This document shows, in pieces, positions 28,340 to 36,471 of a stretch of DNA of 64,000 nucleotides. The notes beneath the pieces are model-generated. The model made no database searches. It saw only the letters and a list, made by a program, of their open reading frames with translations, and had not been told where the DNA came from. Position 1 is the first letter of the stretch, and each line of letters begins with the position of its first letter. The position numbers and the translations under genes are program-made. The stretch comes from a bacterium. Its GTDB lineage: Bacteria > Bacteroidota > Ignavibacteria > Ignavibacteriales > Ignavibacteriaceae. The stretch covers positions 1,461,403 through 1,525,402 of the forward strand of contig JADJWC010000001.1 in assembly GCA_016716565.1 (NCBI GenBank), given 5' to 3'.

Positions 28340-28496
28340 TTTTTAAGTTGTAAAAATGGTGTTGCTAAAATTGGATGATTTATATTTATAGAATTATTAA
28401 AAAAACGGTGTGAAATATAATCTCTTTACAATTAAGAAGAAGGTTAAATTTTAATAGAAGGATTATTTCTGATAAGAATGAACCAAAATCAACATA

Positions 28497-29861
28497 TCAT
28501 GCAGGATTTGTAATAACAGGAATGTGGATTTTATCAAGCATTTGCAAAACACTGTCCTTCTGAATTATATATTGTACTTTTAGTTCATCTTTTACCGGAT
28601 GGGAAGGTGGAACTTCAACTTTTAATGGATCAACAGCTTTTCCATTAATAAAGAATCTGTAATCCAGATGCGGACCTGTGGATAATCCGGTGCTGCCAAC
28701 ATAACCAATTATCTGACCTTGCTGTACTCTTGCGCCTTTTTTCAATCCCTTTGCATATCTGGATAAGTGTAAATACATAGTTGTATAAACAGAATTATGC
28801 CTGATTTTAATAAACTTGCCTGCACCGCCATTATATCCGATCTCTGCAACTGCCCCATCTCCAGTTGATCTTATCGGAGTTCCGACAGGTGCTGCATAAT
28901 CCACACCGAGATGTGGTCTTCTGGTTTTAAGGACTGGATGCAATCTGCTCTTGCTGTACCGAGAACTGATTCTGCCAAACTCCAGCGGAGCCTTGAGAAA
29001 AGCTTTTCGTAAACTGTTTCCATCTTCATCAAAATATTGGGATACGCTGTCTTGCATAAACGGTACGGCATAAAAATCTTTTCCATTATGATTAAAACAG
29101 GCCCCTAATATTTTTCCGATAGCAAAAAATTTATCATCAATAAATAATTCTTCGTAAATAACTTTAAAGTTATCTCCTTTTTGAAGATGATAGAAATCAA
29201 TTTGCCAAGCAAAAATCTGAGAGAGTTTTATTGCAAGTTCGGGAGTTGCTTCAACATCTATCAGAGAAACCCAAAGCGATTGATCAATTACCGCCGATTT
29301 TTGATTTTCTCGTATGATGATTTCCTTTTCGCTCTCATAAACCTGGATGGAGTCTTTCAAATTAAAAACAACAAAGTGTTTGGGATTTTTTTCGTAGACA
29401 AAATATGCAAGTGTACTAGATGAATCGTCAAATGTAAAAGCATGATAAATATTACCGGCAACGATTCTCTTTACATCAAGATATGGCTGGGCTTTGTTGA
29501 CAATCTGATTTATATTGGACGCAGAGACACCGTGCTTTAGTAAAATGTCAGAAAGTGTTTCGTTTTTTGCTACGGAATAAGTCTGTTGTTCAAGTGAGTC
29601 AGAATAAAAGCCAAATGTATTCGGGACTTTCTTCTGAGCGGGTTCTTGACCAATTTTGCTGTTAGAGTCAGAACATTGTAACAACGAAGAAAAGAGAAGG
29701 GGAACAAACGCAATACCTATAAATAGATAAATAAACCGAATATATGCGCTGGTATTTTTGTTTGTTTTCACTAATCGATAAATGACTGATAAAATTTTTA
29801 ACAAAATTAGGCACAATTTTAAAATAATGCAACGTAGAATTAAAAAGTATTTAACAGTCAT
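28497..29861 (-). CDS. M23-family murein endopeptidase (MepM-like)
   Basis: 454 residues. A long hydrophobic N-terminus (two segments, about 4-28 and 42-62) ends in FSSLLQC, which is not a clean lipobox, so it is more likely membrane-anchored than a lipoprotein. An OapA/Csd3-like domain at about 80-200 contains the LysM-like start YSVAKNETLSDILLKHGV. The C-terminal peptidase has zinc ligands His317 and Asp321 in PHLGVDYAAP, plus YLHLSR and the final GPHLDYRF. It should cut peptidoglycan crosslinks in the periplasm. It diverges from the DASS transporter over 61 bases, which must hold both promoters. Confidence 0.92.
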   Translation of the reverse strand: MTVKYFLILRCIILKLCLILLKILSVIYRLVKTNKNTSAYIRFIYLFIGIAFVPLLFSSLLQCSDSNSKIGQEPAQKKVPNTFGFYSDSLEQQTYSVAKNETLSDILLKHGVSASNINQIVNKAQPYLDVKRIVAGNIYHAFTFDDSSSTLAYFVYEKNPKHFVVFNLKDSIQVYESEKEIIIRENQKSAVIDQSLWVSLIDVEATPELAIKLSQIFAWQIDFYHLQKGDNFKVIYEELFIDDKFFAIGKILGACFNHNGKDFYAVPFMQDSVSQYFDEDGNSLRKAFLKAPLEFGRISSRYSKSRLHPVLKTRRPHLGVDYAAPVGTPIRSTGDGAVAEIGYNGGAGKFIKIRHNSVYTTMYLHLSRYAKGLKKGARVQQGQIIGYVGSTGLSTGPHLDYRFFINGKAVDPLKVEVPPSHPVKDELKVQYIIQKDSVLQMLDKIHIPVITNPA

Positions 29862-29922
29862 CTCTCAAAGTTCCTTCTGGTTAAATTAATTTTTATTTTG
29901 ACATTAATTCTTTTAGAACAAT

Positions 29923-31419
29923 ATGCAAAGACATAAACTGTTCGGTTATATCGCGGGAACAATTGCATTCATATCATTGATGATTGTCGGAGATTTTGAT
30001 CCTGCTCGGCCGCAGATCAACACAATGTCTGCCATCGCAGCTCTGATGGCAGTTCTCTGGATAACTGAGGCAATTCCTCTGGCAACAACTTCGCTGATTC
30101 CAATTATTTTCTTCCCACTTACAGGAATTTTATCGACTGAAGAAATCGCATCTTCATATATAAACTCCATCATTTTTCTTTTTCTTGGTGGATTTCTTAT
30201 CGCCATCGCAATGGAAGAGTGGAATCTCCACAAGAGAATTGCTTTAAAGATAATTATGATTTTTGGTGGAAGTCCTTCGTCAATAATTTTTGGATTTATG
30301 GCGGCCGGTGCTTTCTTATCTATGTGGATTTCAAATACAGCAACTGCATTAATGCTTTTACCTATTGGGATGGCAGTAATTCAAAAACTTGAAGCTGAAT
30401 TTGGTAATGAGCGAACTCACAATTTCAATATAAATATATTATTAGCTATTGCATATTCCTGCTCAATAGGCGGGATTGCAACATTAATCGGCACACCACC
30501 GAATCTGGTTATGGTCAAAACTCTTGAAGTGCTTTTTCCTGAATCACCCTCCATCTCTTTTGGGAACTGGATGATACTAGCATTGCCGATTTCTTTTCTG
30601 ATGCTCATTTCAGTTGGTGTTCTTCTAACGAAAATTCTATTTAAAGTTGATGAAAAAATTAATCTTGGGCGTGAATTCATAAAATTAGAATATCAACAGC
30701 TCGGAAAACTATCTTTTGAAGAAAGAGCTGTTAGTATAATATTTGTTTTAACTGCCATCCTCTGGATTTTCAGAAGCGATATTTTTCTTGGATTTACAAC
30801 AATTCCTGGCTGGTCTAATTTGCTGCCAAACTCTGAATTAATAAATGACGGTACGGTCTCTATCACAATGGCATTTATTCTGTTTCTAATTCCATCAAAA
30901 TCCGGAAAGAGAGCCTTGCTTGATGCTGCTGCTTTTGTAAAAATTCCATGGGGAGTAATTCTATTGTTTGGCGGTGGATTTGCTCTTGCAAAAGGTTTTA
31001 CCGCCACCGGTTTATCTGAATTTCTCGGGCATCAATTAACAGGATTATCTTCAGTCTCACCCATATTTATAATTATCATTACCGCGACCCTTGTAACATT
31101 TTTAACTGAGCTTACTTCCAATACTGCATTGACACAAATGATACTTCCGATTGTTGCATCTGTTTCAGTGGCAATTGGACTAAATCCATTATTGCTGATG
31201 TTTACTGCAACTTTATCTGCTTCGATGGCGTTTATGCTGCCAGTTGCAACTCCACCAAACACAATAATTTTTTCAGGCGGACGAATAAAAATCATTGAGA
31301 TGGCAAAAACAGGTTTCTTACTGAACTTAACCGGAATTGTAGTAATTAGTTTGTGCGTTTATTTTCTCGGCGGATTATTATTTGATCTTGAAACCTTTCC
31401 ATCGTGGGCAAAACCTTGA
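29923..31419 (+). CDS. DASS/SLC13-family sodium-coupled anion transporter
   Basis: 498 residues, about 11-13 membrane helices. Imports dicarboxylates, or sulfate/phosphate in some members, with sodium. The two family SNT motifs are visible: ISNTATALMLLPIG and TSNTALTQMILPI, each near a re-entrant hairpin, as well as the early LWITEAIPLATTSL. Residues that separate dicarboxylate from sulfate transporters cannot be judged confidently by eye. It is followed after 21 bases by a DUF4286 gene. Confidence 0.92.
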   Translation: MQRHKLFGYIAGTIAFISLMIVGDFDPARPQINTMSAIAALMAVLWITEAIPLATTSLIPIIFFPLTGILSTEEIASSYINSIIFLFLGGFLIAIAMEEWNLHKRIALKIIMIFGGSPSSIIFGFMAAGAFLSMWISNTATALMLLPIGMAVIQKLEAEFGNERTHNFNINILLAIAYSCSIGGIATLIGTPPNLVMVKTLEVLFPESPSISFGNWMILALPISFLMLISVGVLLTKILFKVDEKINLGREFIKLEYQQLGKLSFEERAVSIIFVLTAILWIFRSDIFLGFTTIPGWSNLLPNSELINDGTVSITMAFILFLIPSKSGKRALLDAAAFVKIPWGVILLFGGGFALAKGFTATGLSEFLGHQLTGLSSVSPIFIIIITATLVTFLTELTSNTALTQMILPIVASVSVAIGLNPLLLMFTATLSASMAFMLPVATPPNTIIFSGGRIKIIEMAKTGFLLNLTGIVVISLCVYFLGGLLFDLETFPSWAKP

Positions 31420-31440
31420 TCAATTTAAGGAAGCATCAAG

Positions 31441-31779
31441 ATGATAACATATAGTGTGACAATTAATGTTAAGAAAGAAATCGAAGATTCGTGGCTTAAA
31501 TGGATGAAAGAAGTTCATATAAAGGATGTAATCAAAACAGGATTTTTTAATGATTGGCAGATTAAAAAACTGATACTACCCGAACCGGGAAATGAAGAAT
31601 CGGCTTTTGTAATAAATTACATAACCGATTCAATCGACAAATATTATAAATATATTGAAGAGGAAGCGCCGCGTTTACAGAAGGAACACACACAAAAATT
31701 CGATGGAAAATTTAAAGCTTCACATCTGTATACCTCTCCATCTCAAAATAAAAACTATATGCGTGGTTTGTTATTTTGA
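31441..31779 (+). CDS. DUF4286 family small protein
   Basis: 112 residues, soluble, no signal peptide. MITYSVTINVKKEIEDSWLKWM and the spaced FVINYITDSIDKYYKYIEEEAPRL match DUF4286, a ferredoxin-like alpha/beta protein common in Bacteroidota with no assigned function. AAGGAAG lies upstream of the ATG. It may share a transcript with the DASS transporter 21 bases upstream, but no functional link is apparent. Confidence 0.83.
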   Translation: MITYSVTINVKKEIEDSWLKWMKEVHIKDVIKTGFFNDWQIKKLILPEPGNEESAFVINYITDSIDKYYKYIEEEAPRLQKEHTQKFDGKFKASHLYTSPSQNKNYMRGLLF

Positions 31780-31845
31780 TTTCAATTTTATAATATCTAA
31801 CAGAAAATAATCCATTTCTTATCTGATTATTTAAGGAAAGCTGAT

Positions 31846-32256
31846 TTGATAAAGTTTGCTTTTATTCTCATCATAATCTGTGTTACATATTCGTGCAGGG
31901 AAGAGATAATCGAGCCCGGCAATTTTGTGGAAAAAGTTAATGAACCTGTTCAATTGAGGGAAAACAGTTCTTATACATTTCTATTAAATGCAGAGAATCT
32001 CACCATGAATATTTCCGCTCCGCTCTACTTCAGCTCATCAAGGACACGGTTTAATGTAAAACTGGCTGGTTATGAATCCGGATATACCAGTGTGGAGGTG
32101 CAGGATTTTAATATGGTTGAAAGGTTCAGCTATTTTGTAGCAGAAGATGTTTCCTATCATAGTGAGTTGCTTGATGGTTATGTGCCGGCGACAATCAATA
32201 TCCGAACAAATAATTTTACAGGGAAAATTCAAATCGAATTCAGAAAAACACTGTAG
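31846..32256 (+). CDS. small lipoprotein of unknown function (TTG start)
   Basis: 136 residues. Signal sequence MIKFAFILIIICVTYSC, with a lipobox whose Cys is residue 17. The only start that gives this complete signal is TTG at 31846; it is preceded by AAGGAAAG at 31833-31840, and the next in-frame ATG is deep in the gene. The mature part is beta-rich (SSYTFLLNAENLTMNIS, IQIEFRKTL) without a recognised family. It is probably inserted in the outer or inner membrane facing the periplasm. Confidence 0.72.
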   Translation: MIKFAFILIIICVTYSCREEIIEPGNFVEKVNEPVQLRENSSYTFLLNAENLTMNISAPLYFSSSRTRFNVKLAGYESGYTSVEVQDFNMVERFSYFVAEDVSYHSELLDGYVPATINIRTNNFTGKIQIEFRKTL

Positions 32257-32366
32257 CCACAGCGTTTTATAAAACAAATCAAATTAAAATTTCTTATCTT
32301 TTAGCTGCAATTCGAAAATACTTTTTTATTCATGATTGTTCTGATTTAAATTAAAAACTCACAACT

Positions 32367-34202
32367 ATGTCCGAAATAAAATTATTCTCCATTACAGCCG
32401 AAAGTAAAACAATTCCCGAGAGAGAAGTTATTGATCCAAAAGACAAGTGGGATTTAACCGATATTTATAAAAGTGATGATGATTGGGAGAAGACTTTCAA
32501 CTCTGTATCTGTGCAGATCGATGAGTATAAAAAGTTTGAAGGAAAACTGGCAGAGAGTTCGGAAAAATTATTAGCATGCTTCAAGTTTGATGAGCAGATT
32601 AACATTCAGCTCGACAGGCTGCATCTCTATGCCATGCTTTCAAAAGACAGCGACATGAGAGTAGGCAAATATCATTCAATGGATGATCGTATAAAATCAC
32701 TCTATGCAAAAGTCGGTGCAGCAAGTGCATACATCCGTCCGGAACTACTGCAAATCCCCGATAAAAAATTATTAGAGATGATTGAATCAAATACAGAATT
32801 AAAAATTTATAAACACTCAATCGAAGATCTTCTCCGATCCAAAAAACACACTCTTTCGAACCAGGAAGAAAAAATCCTCGCGATGAGTTCGGAGATGGCA
32901 CAAACTCCTTATAATACTTTTTCAATTTTTACCAATGCTGATTTAAAGCTCCCAATGGTCGAGGATGAAAATGGAGAGATGACGGAACTTTCTCATGGAA
33001 GATATTATTCTGCAATGTATTCAAAAAACAGAGATTACAGAGAAAGAGTGTTTAAAGCATATCTTGGTTCTTTCAGAAGCTACATCAATACTTTCTCGGT
33101 TCTGTTCAATGGAAATTTAAAGACTAATATTTTTAATGCACGTGCAAGGAATTTTAATTCTGCTCTCGAAGCTGCTTTACACAGAAATAATATTCCTGTC
33201 TCTGTATATCACAACTTGATTGAATCTGCAAATAAAAATCTTCAGCCAATGTACCGATGGGCGTCATTAAAGAGAAAACTTCTCGGTCTGGACAAGTTGT
33301 GTCCGTTCGATGTATATGTTACAATCTTTAATTCGAAAAATGAAAAAAAATATAAATACGAGGAAGGAGTAGATATAGTTCGCAACTCACTTCAAATTAT
33401 GGGAGATGATTATCTTTCATCTCTCAACAAAGCATTTAGTAACAGGTGGATAGATGTTTACGAAACTAAATCGAAGAGAAGCGGCGCTTACTCTTCCGGC
33501 ACGACATTCGGAGTTCATCCTTATGTTCTGCTGAATTGGACTGATCTTTTAAATGATGTTTTTACTCTAACCCACGAAATGGGACATAATATGCATTCAT
33601 ATTATACAGGCGAGTCCCAGCCTTATCCGTATGCAAATTATTCAATATTCCTGGCTGAAGTTGCGTCGACATTTAATGAATCACTTCTTCTAGATCATCT
33701 TCTTGAAATAGCAGACTCAAGAGAAGAAAAACTATTTCTTCTTGAGAGATATCTGAACAACCTCACAGCAACCTTTTACAGACAGGTTATGTTTGCCGAA
33801 TTTGAAATGATAGTTTACCAGAGAACTGAAAATGGTGAATCATTAACTGCAGAGATTCTTAGCGATATGTACAAGAACATTTATCAGAAATATTGGGGCC
33901 CGGATATGTTCATTACTGAGGAAGAAAAATTCACATGGGCGAGAATTCCTCATTTCTATTATAACTTTTACGTTTACCAATATGCAACAGGATTTGCCGC
34001 CTCTGAAGTGCTGGCAAAAAAAGTAAAGACAGAGGGTGGATCAGCGGTTAATAAATATCTTGATTTCCTTAAAGCGGGAAGTTCAGATTATCCAATTAAT
34101 ATACTAACAAAGGCAGGTGTGGATATGAATTCTCCTGAGCCGGTTCAGGCTGTCAGTGACAGGATGAATAAAGTCCTCAATGAAATGGAAGAACTTTTAT
34201 GA
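32367..34202 (+). CDS. pepF: oligoendopeptidase F (M3 family)
   Basis: 611-residue cytoplasmic zinc peptidase that degrades oligopeptides. The zinc site HEMGH is at residues 403-407, preceded by NDVFTLTHEMGHNMHS and followed by the third-ligand helix IFLAEVASTFNESLL. N-terminal WDLTDIY is typical of PepF. The helical lid and substrate-grip residues near the C-terminus (FYYNFYVYQYATGFAAS) are intact. Its stop overlaps the next start in ATGA, suggesting co-translation with an IMPDH/GMPR-like enzyme. Confidence 0.95.
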   Translation: MSEIKLFSITAESKTIPEREVIDPKDKWDLTDIYKSDDDWEKTFNSVSVQIDEYKKFEGKLAESSEKLLACFKFDEQINIQLDRLHLYAMLSKDSDMRVGKYHSMDDRIKSLYAKVGAASAYIRPELLQIPDKKLLEMIESNTELKIYKHSIEDLLRSKKHTLSNQEEKILAMSSEMAQTPYNTFSIFTNADLKLPMVEDENGEMTELSHGRYYSAMYSKNRDYRERVFKAYLGSFRSYINTFSVLFNGNLKTNIFNARARNFNSALEAALHRNNIPVSVYHNLIESANKNLQPMYRWASLKRKLLGLDKLCPFDVYVTIFNSKNEKKYKYEEGVDIVRNSLQIMGDDYLSSLNKAFSNRWIDVYETKSKRSGAYSSGTTFGVHPYVLLNWTDLLNDVFTLTHEMGHNMHSYYTGESQPYPYANYSIFLAEVASTFNESLLLDHLLEIADSREEKLFLLERYLNNLTATFYRQVMFAEFEMIVYQRTENGESLTAEILSDMYKNIYQKYWGPDMFITEEEKFTWARIPHFYYNFYVYQYATGFAASEVLAKKVKTEGGSAVNKYLDFLKAGSSDYPINILTKAGVDMNSPEPVQAVSDRMNKVLNEMEELL

Positions 34203-35215
34203 AAATATACAGCAAACAGACACTCAATGATTATCATCAATCGTTAACTTATGATGATATAAGTCTTATTCCGACTCAGATATCCGGAATAAAATCAAGA
34301 AAAGAAGTTGATACAACTTCTAGTTTTTTAGGGATAAAACTTTCTGTCCCAATAATCTCAAGTCCAATGGAATCAGTTACCGGAATCGAGATGGCAAAAG
34401 AGCTTTACAATCTCGGATGCATTGGAATTGTAAATCGTTTTGATTCCTCGCTCGATGAATTATTAAAGAATAAAAATGGAATCAGAAAAATTACAGCCAT
34501 ATCGATCGCTCTCAATACACCAATCGATACAGTCAAAAAACTTGCTGAGGGAAGGCGGATAATTTGTATAGATACTGCTAATGCCAGCAACCGTCAAGTG
34601 TTGAAAAAGACTGAACAAGTTAAAAAGAATGTTAGCATAAAAGTGATTGTTGGAAACATTGCTCACGGTGCTTCACTTAAACAACTCGTTGATGCGGGAG
34701 CTGACGGAGTAAGAGTGGGAATTGGAAGCGGCAGTGTTTGTTCGACAAGTATTCAAACAGGAATAGGTATCGGGCAGGTTTCTTCAATACTGAATGTTCT
34801 CTTTGCCCGAAAAGAAAACAAATTAAAAATAGCGATCATCGCTGATGGTGGAATTAAAGGTGCCGGCGATGTAGCGAAAGCAATTGCACTCGGTGCAGAT
34901 GCAGTTATGCTCGGAAGACTGCTTGCAGGTACAAGAGAAACACCCGGCGAAGTAATCAGATATAGTGATCAACTTTGGAAAAAATATCGTGGTTCAGCTT
35001 CCTTTGGTGTAAAAATGAAAAACGAATTCATTGAAGGGGAGGAAACAATGGTTGCATATAAAGGTGCGGTGCAGAATGTTGTGAACGCAATTTCAGATGG
35101 ATTGAGAAGTTCAATGAGCTATATGAATTGCCGAACTATTGAAGACTTGAGAAAAATTGAAACATTTGCAGTCCTCAGCAATTCATCATTTCTCGAACGT
35201 CTGCCAAAACCATAG
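34199..35215 (+). CDS. CBS-less IMP dehydrogenase/GMP reductase family protein
   Basis: 338 residues forming a TIM barrel. The start LTYDDISLIPTQISGI and the catalytic loop GIGSGSVCSTSIQTG, with Cys181, identify the IMPDH/GMPR family. The two CBS domains of IMPDH are absent, and the length fits GMP reductase (GMP to IMP, salvage). In the catalytic loop the usual Thr-Thr-Arg after the Cys is Ser-Thr-Ser, which departs from both groups, so activity is uncertain. Phosphate-binding residues IADGGIKGAGDVAKA and MLGRLLAGTRETPG are intact. Start overlaps pepF by 4 bases. Confidence 0.87.
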   Translation: MKIYSKQTLNDYHQSLTYDDISLIPTQISGIKSRKEVDTTSSFLGIKLSVPIISSPMESVTGIEMAKELYNLGCIGIVNRFDSSLDELLKNKNGIRKITAISIALNTPIDTVKKLAEGRRIICIDTANASNRQVLKKTEQVKKNVSIKVIVGNIAHGASLKQLVDAGADGVRVGIGSGSVCSTSIQTGIGIGQVSSILNVLFARKENKLKIAIIADGGIKGAGDVAKAIALGADAVMLGRLLAGTRETPGEVIRYSDQLWKKYRGSASFGVKMKNEFIEGEETMVAYKGAVQNVVNAISDGLRSSMSYMNCRTIEDLRKIETFAVLSNSSFLERLPKP

Positions 35216-35264
35216 TAATATTTTGTAAATTTATGTTAACAATATTTAAAAAAAGGGAGATGTT

Positions 35265-35777
35265 ATGGCTAAAAAAAATATTAACAAAAGTATCGATTTG
35301 TTAAATAAAGCAGTCGCAGATGAACTTCTTGCAATTCACCAGTATATGTACTTTCATTTTCATTGTGATGACCAGGGATACGATTTGCTTGCCAGCTTAT
35401 TTAAAAAAACCGCTATCCAGGAAATGGGTCACGTTGAAGTCCTTTCGGAAAGAATTTTATTCTTGAAGGGTGATGTGGAGATGAAAATCATTGGCAGCGT
35501 AAAGAAAATAAAAGATCCGAAAGAGATGTTAAAATGTGCTGCAGATATGGAAAACGAAAGTGCAAAGGAATATAATATCTGGGCGAATGAATGTGCCGCA
35601 AATGCTGATTCTGTTTCCAAAAAAATATTTGAAGATTTAGTGCTTGATGAAGAAACTCACTTCGACCAGTTTGATACTGAAATGGAAAATATGGTAAGAT
35701 TTGGAGAAAATTATTTTGCACTCCAGGCAATTGAAAGAAGCAAAGTCGTTTCTGCACGAGGTCCGGCCTCGGAATAA
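35265..35777 (+). CDS. bfr: bacterioferritin-like iron storage protein
   Basis: 170-residue four-helix ferritin-like protein that oxidises and stores iron. Diiron ligands are visible: Glu20 (ADELLAIHQY), Glu53/His56 (IQEMGHVE), and Glu/His in LDEETHFDQF. Met54 sits where bacterioferritin has its heme-ligating methionine (EMxH), so heme binding at the subunit interface is possible. Slightly longer than E. coli Bfr because of a C-terminal tail. GGGAGA precedes the ATG. A terminator follows closely. Confidence 0.88.
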   Translation: MAKKNINKSIDLLNKAVADELLAIHQYMYFHFHCDDQGYDLLASLFKKTAIQEMGHVEVLSERILFLKGDVEMKIIGSVKKIKDPKEMLKCAADMENESAKEYNIWANECAANADSVSKKIFEDLVLDEETHFDQFDTEMENMVRFGENYFALQAIERSKVVSARGPASE

Positions 35778-35795
35778 GATATTCAAAAAATTTTC

Positions 35796-35819
35796 AGGTC
35801 GGGTAACCGACCTTTTTTA
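35796..35819 (+). terminator. rho-independent terminator after the bacterioferritin gene
   Basis: AGGTCGG at 35796-35802 pairs with CCGACCT at 35807-35813 across a GTAA loop, followed by six T. It is 18 bases past the stop. Confidence 0.9.
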
Positions 35820-35911
35820 TTTAATTGAAACTGAATAGATTATAAACGAATAATATTCAAATAACATGCTGTTTTTGATATCGATTTTTAACTGCTTAAA
35901 AAAGGTTTTAT

Positions 35912-36463
35912 ATGAACACGAAAATATTTTTCACCGGACTTAGTCTTTTACTCATGACATTCATCGTAGTCTCCTGCACAGAAGATCCAACGGAACCAAC
36001 TGAGGAGAATACACTGCTATATACTTCATTTGAGAACAACGGAAGATTTTCTGCTGACGGATGGACTCTACCTGCTCTTAGCGATTCTTCAAGTGCTGTT
36101 CCTTCCGGCGGTGGAAATTTTTCGCTGGTATTAGAAGCTACTGAACCTCCGGAAGTTTATGCTCAAATTACAGTTCCAGTAAAAACACAGTATAATAATT
36201 TTAAACTTACTTTCTGGTCCAAAAGCACAGCAGTTACAAACAACGTGTATGGAAAGGCAATTCTATCTTTAGTTAGAAATGGTTCAATTGTACAATCTTC
36301 GAGTGTAACAGTTGAAGATATTATTTGGCAGAGTTATAGTATTCAGGATACTTTTAGTGTTGCGTCCGGCGATTCATTTTTGGTTCAATTGTCGGCAGGA
36401 TTCTCACAACTATTTGCAGGTAAAACTTATTTTGATCTTTGCACACTGTACGGAATTGATTAA
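35912..36463 (+). CDS. lipoprotein of unknown function with a beta-sandwich-like domain
   Basis: 183 residues. Signal MNTKIFFTGLSLLLMTFIVVSC with a lipobox Cys at 22, then an acidic Thr/Pro/Glu linker (TEDPTEPTEEN) of the kind that routes lipoproteins to the surface in Bacteroidota. The rest is beta-rich (LLYTSFENNGRFSADGWTL, VPSGGGNFSLVLEA, KLTFWSKS), resembling a carbohydrate-binding-module-like jelly roll, but no family is recognised. It converges on copA with an 8-base gap. Confidence 0.72.
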   Translation: MNTKIFFTGLSLLLMTFIVVSCTEDPTEPTEENTLLYTSFENNGRFSADGWTLPALSDSSSAVPSGGGNFSLVLEATEPPEVYAQITVPVKTQYNNFKLTFWSKSTAVTNNVYGKAILSLVRNGSIVQSSSVTVEDIIWQSYSIQDTFSVASGDSFLVQLSAGFSQLFAGKTYFDLCTLYGID

Positions 36464-36471
36464 AATTTTTT

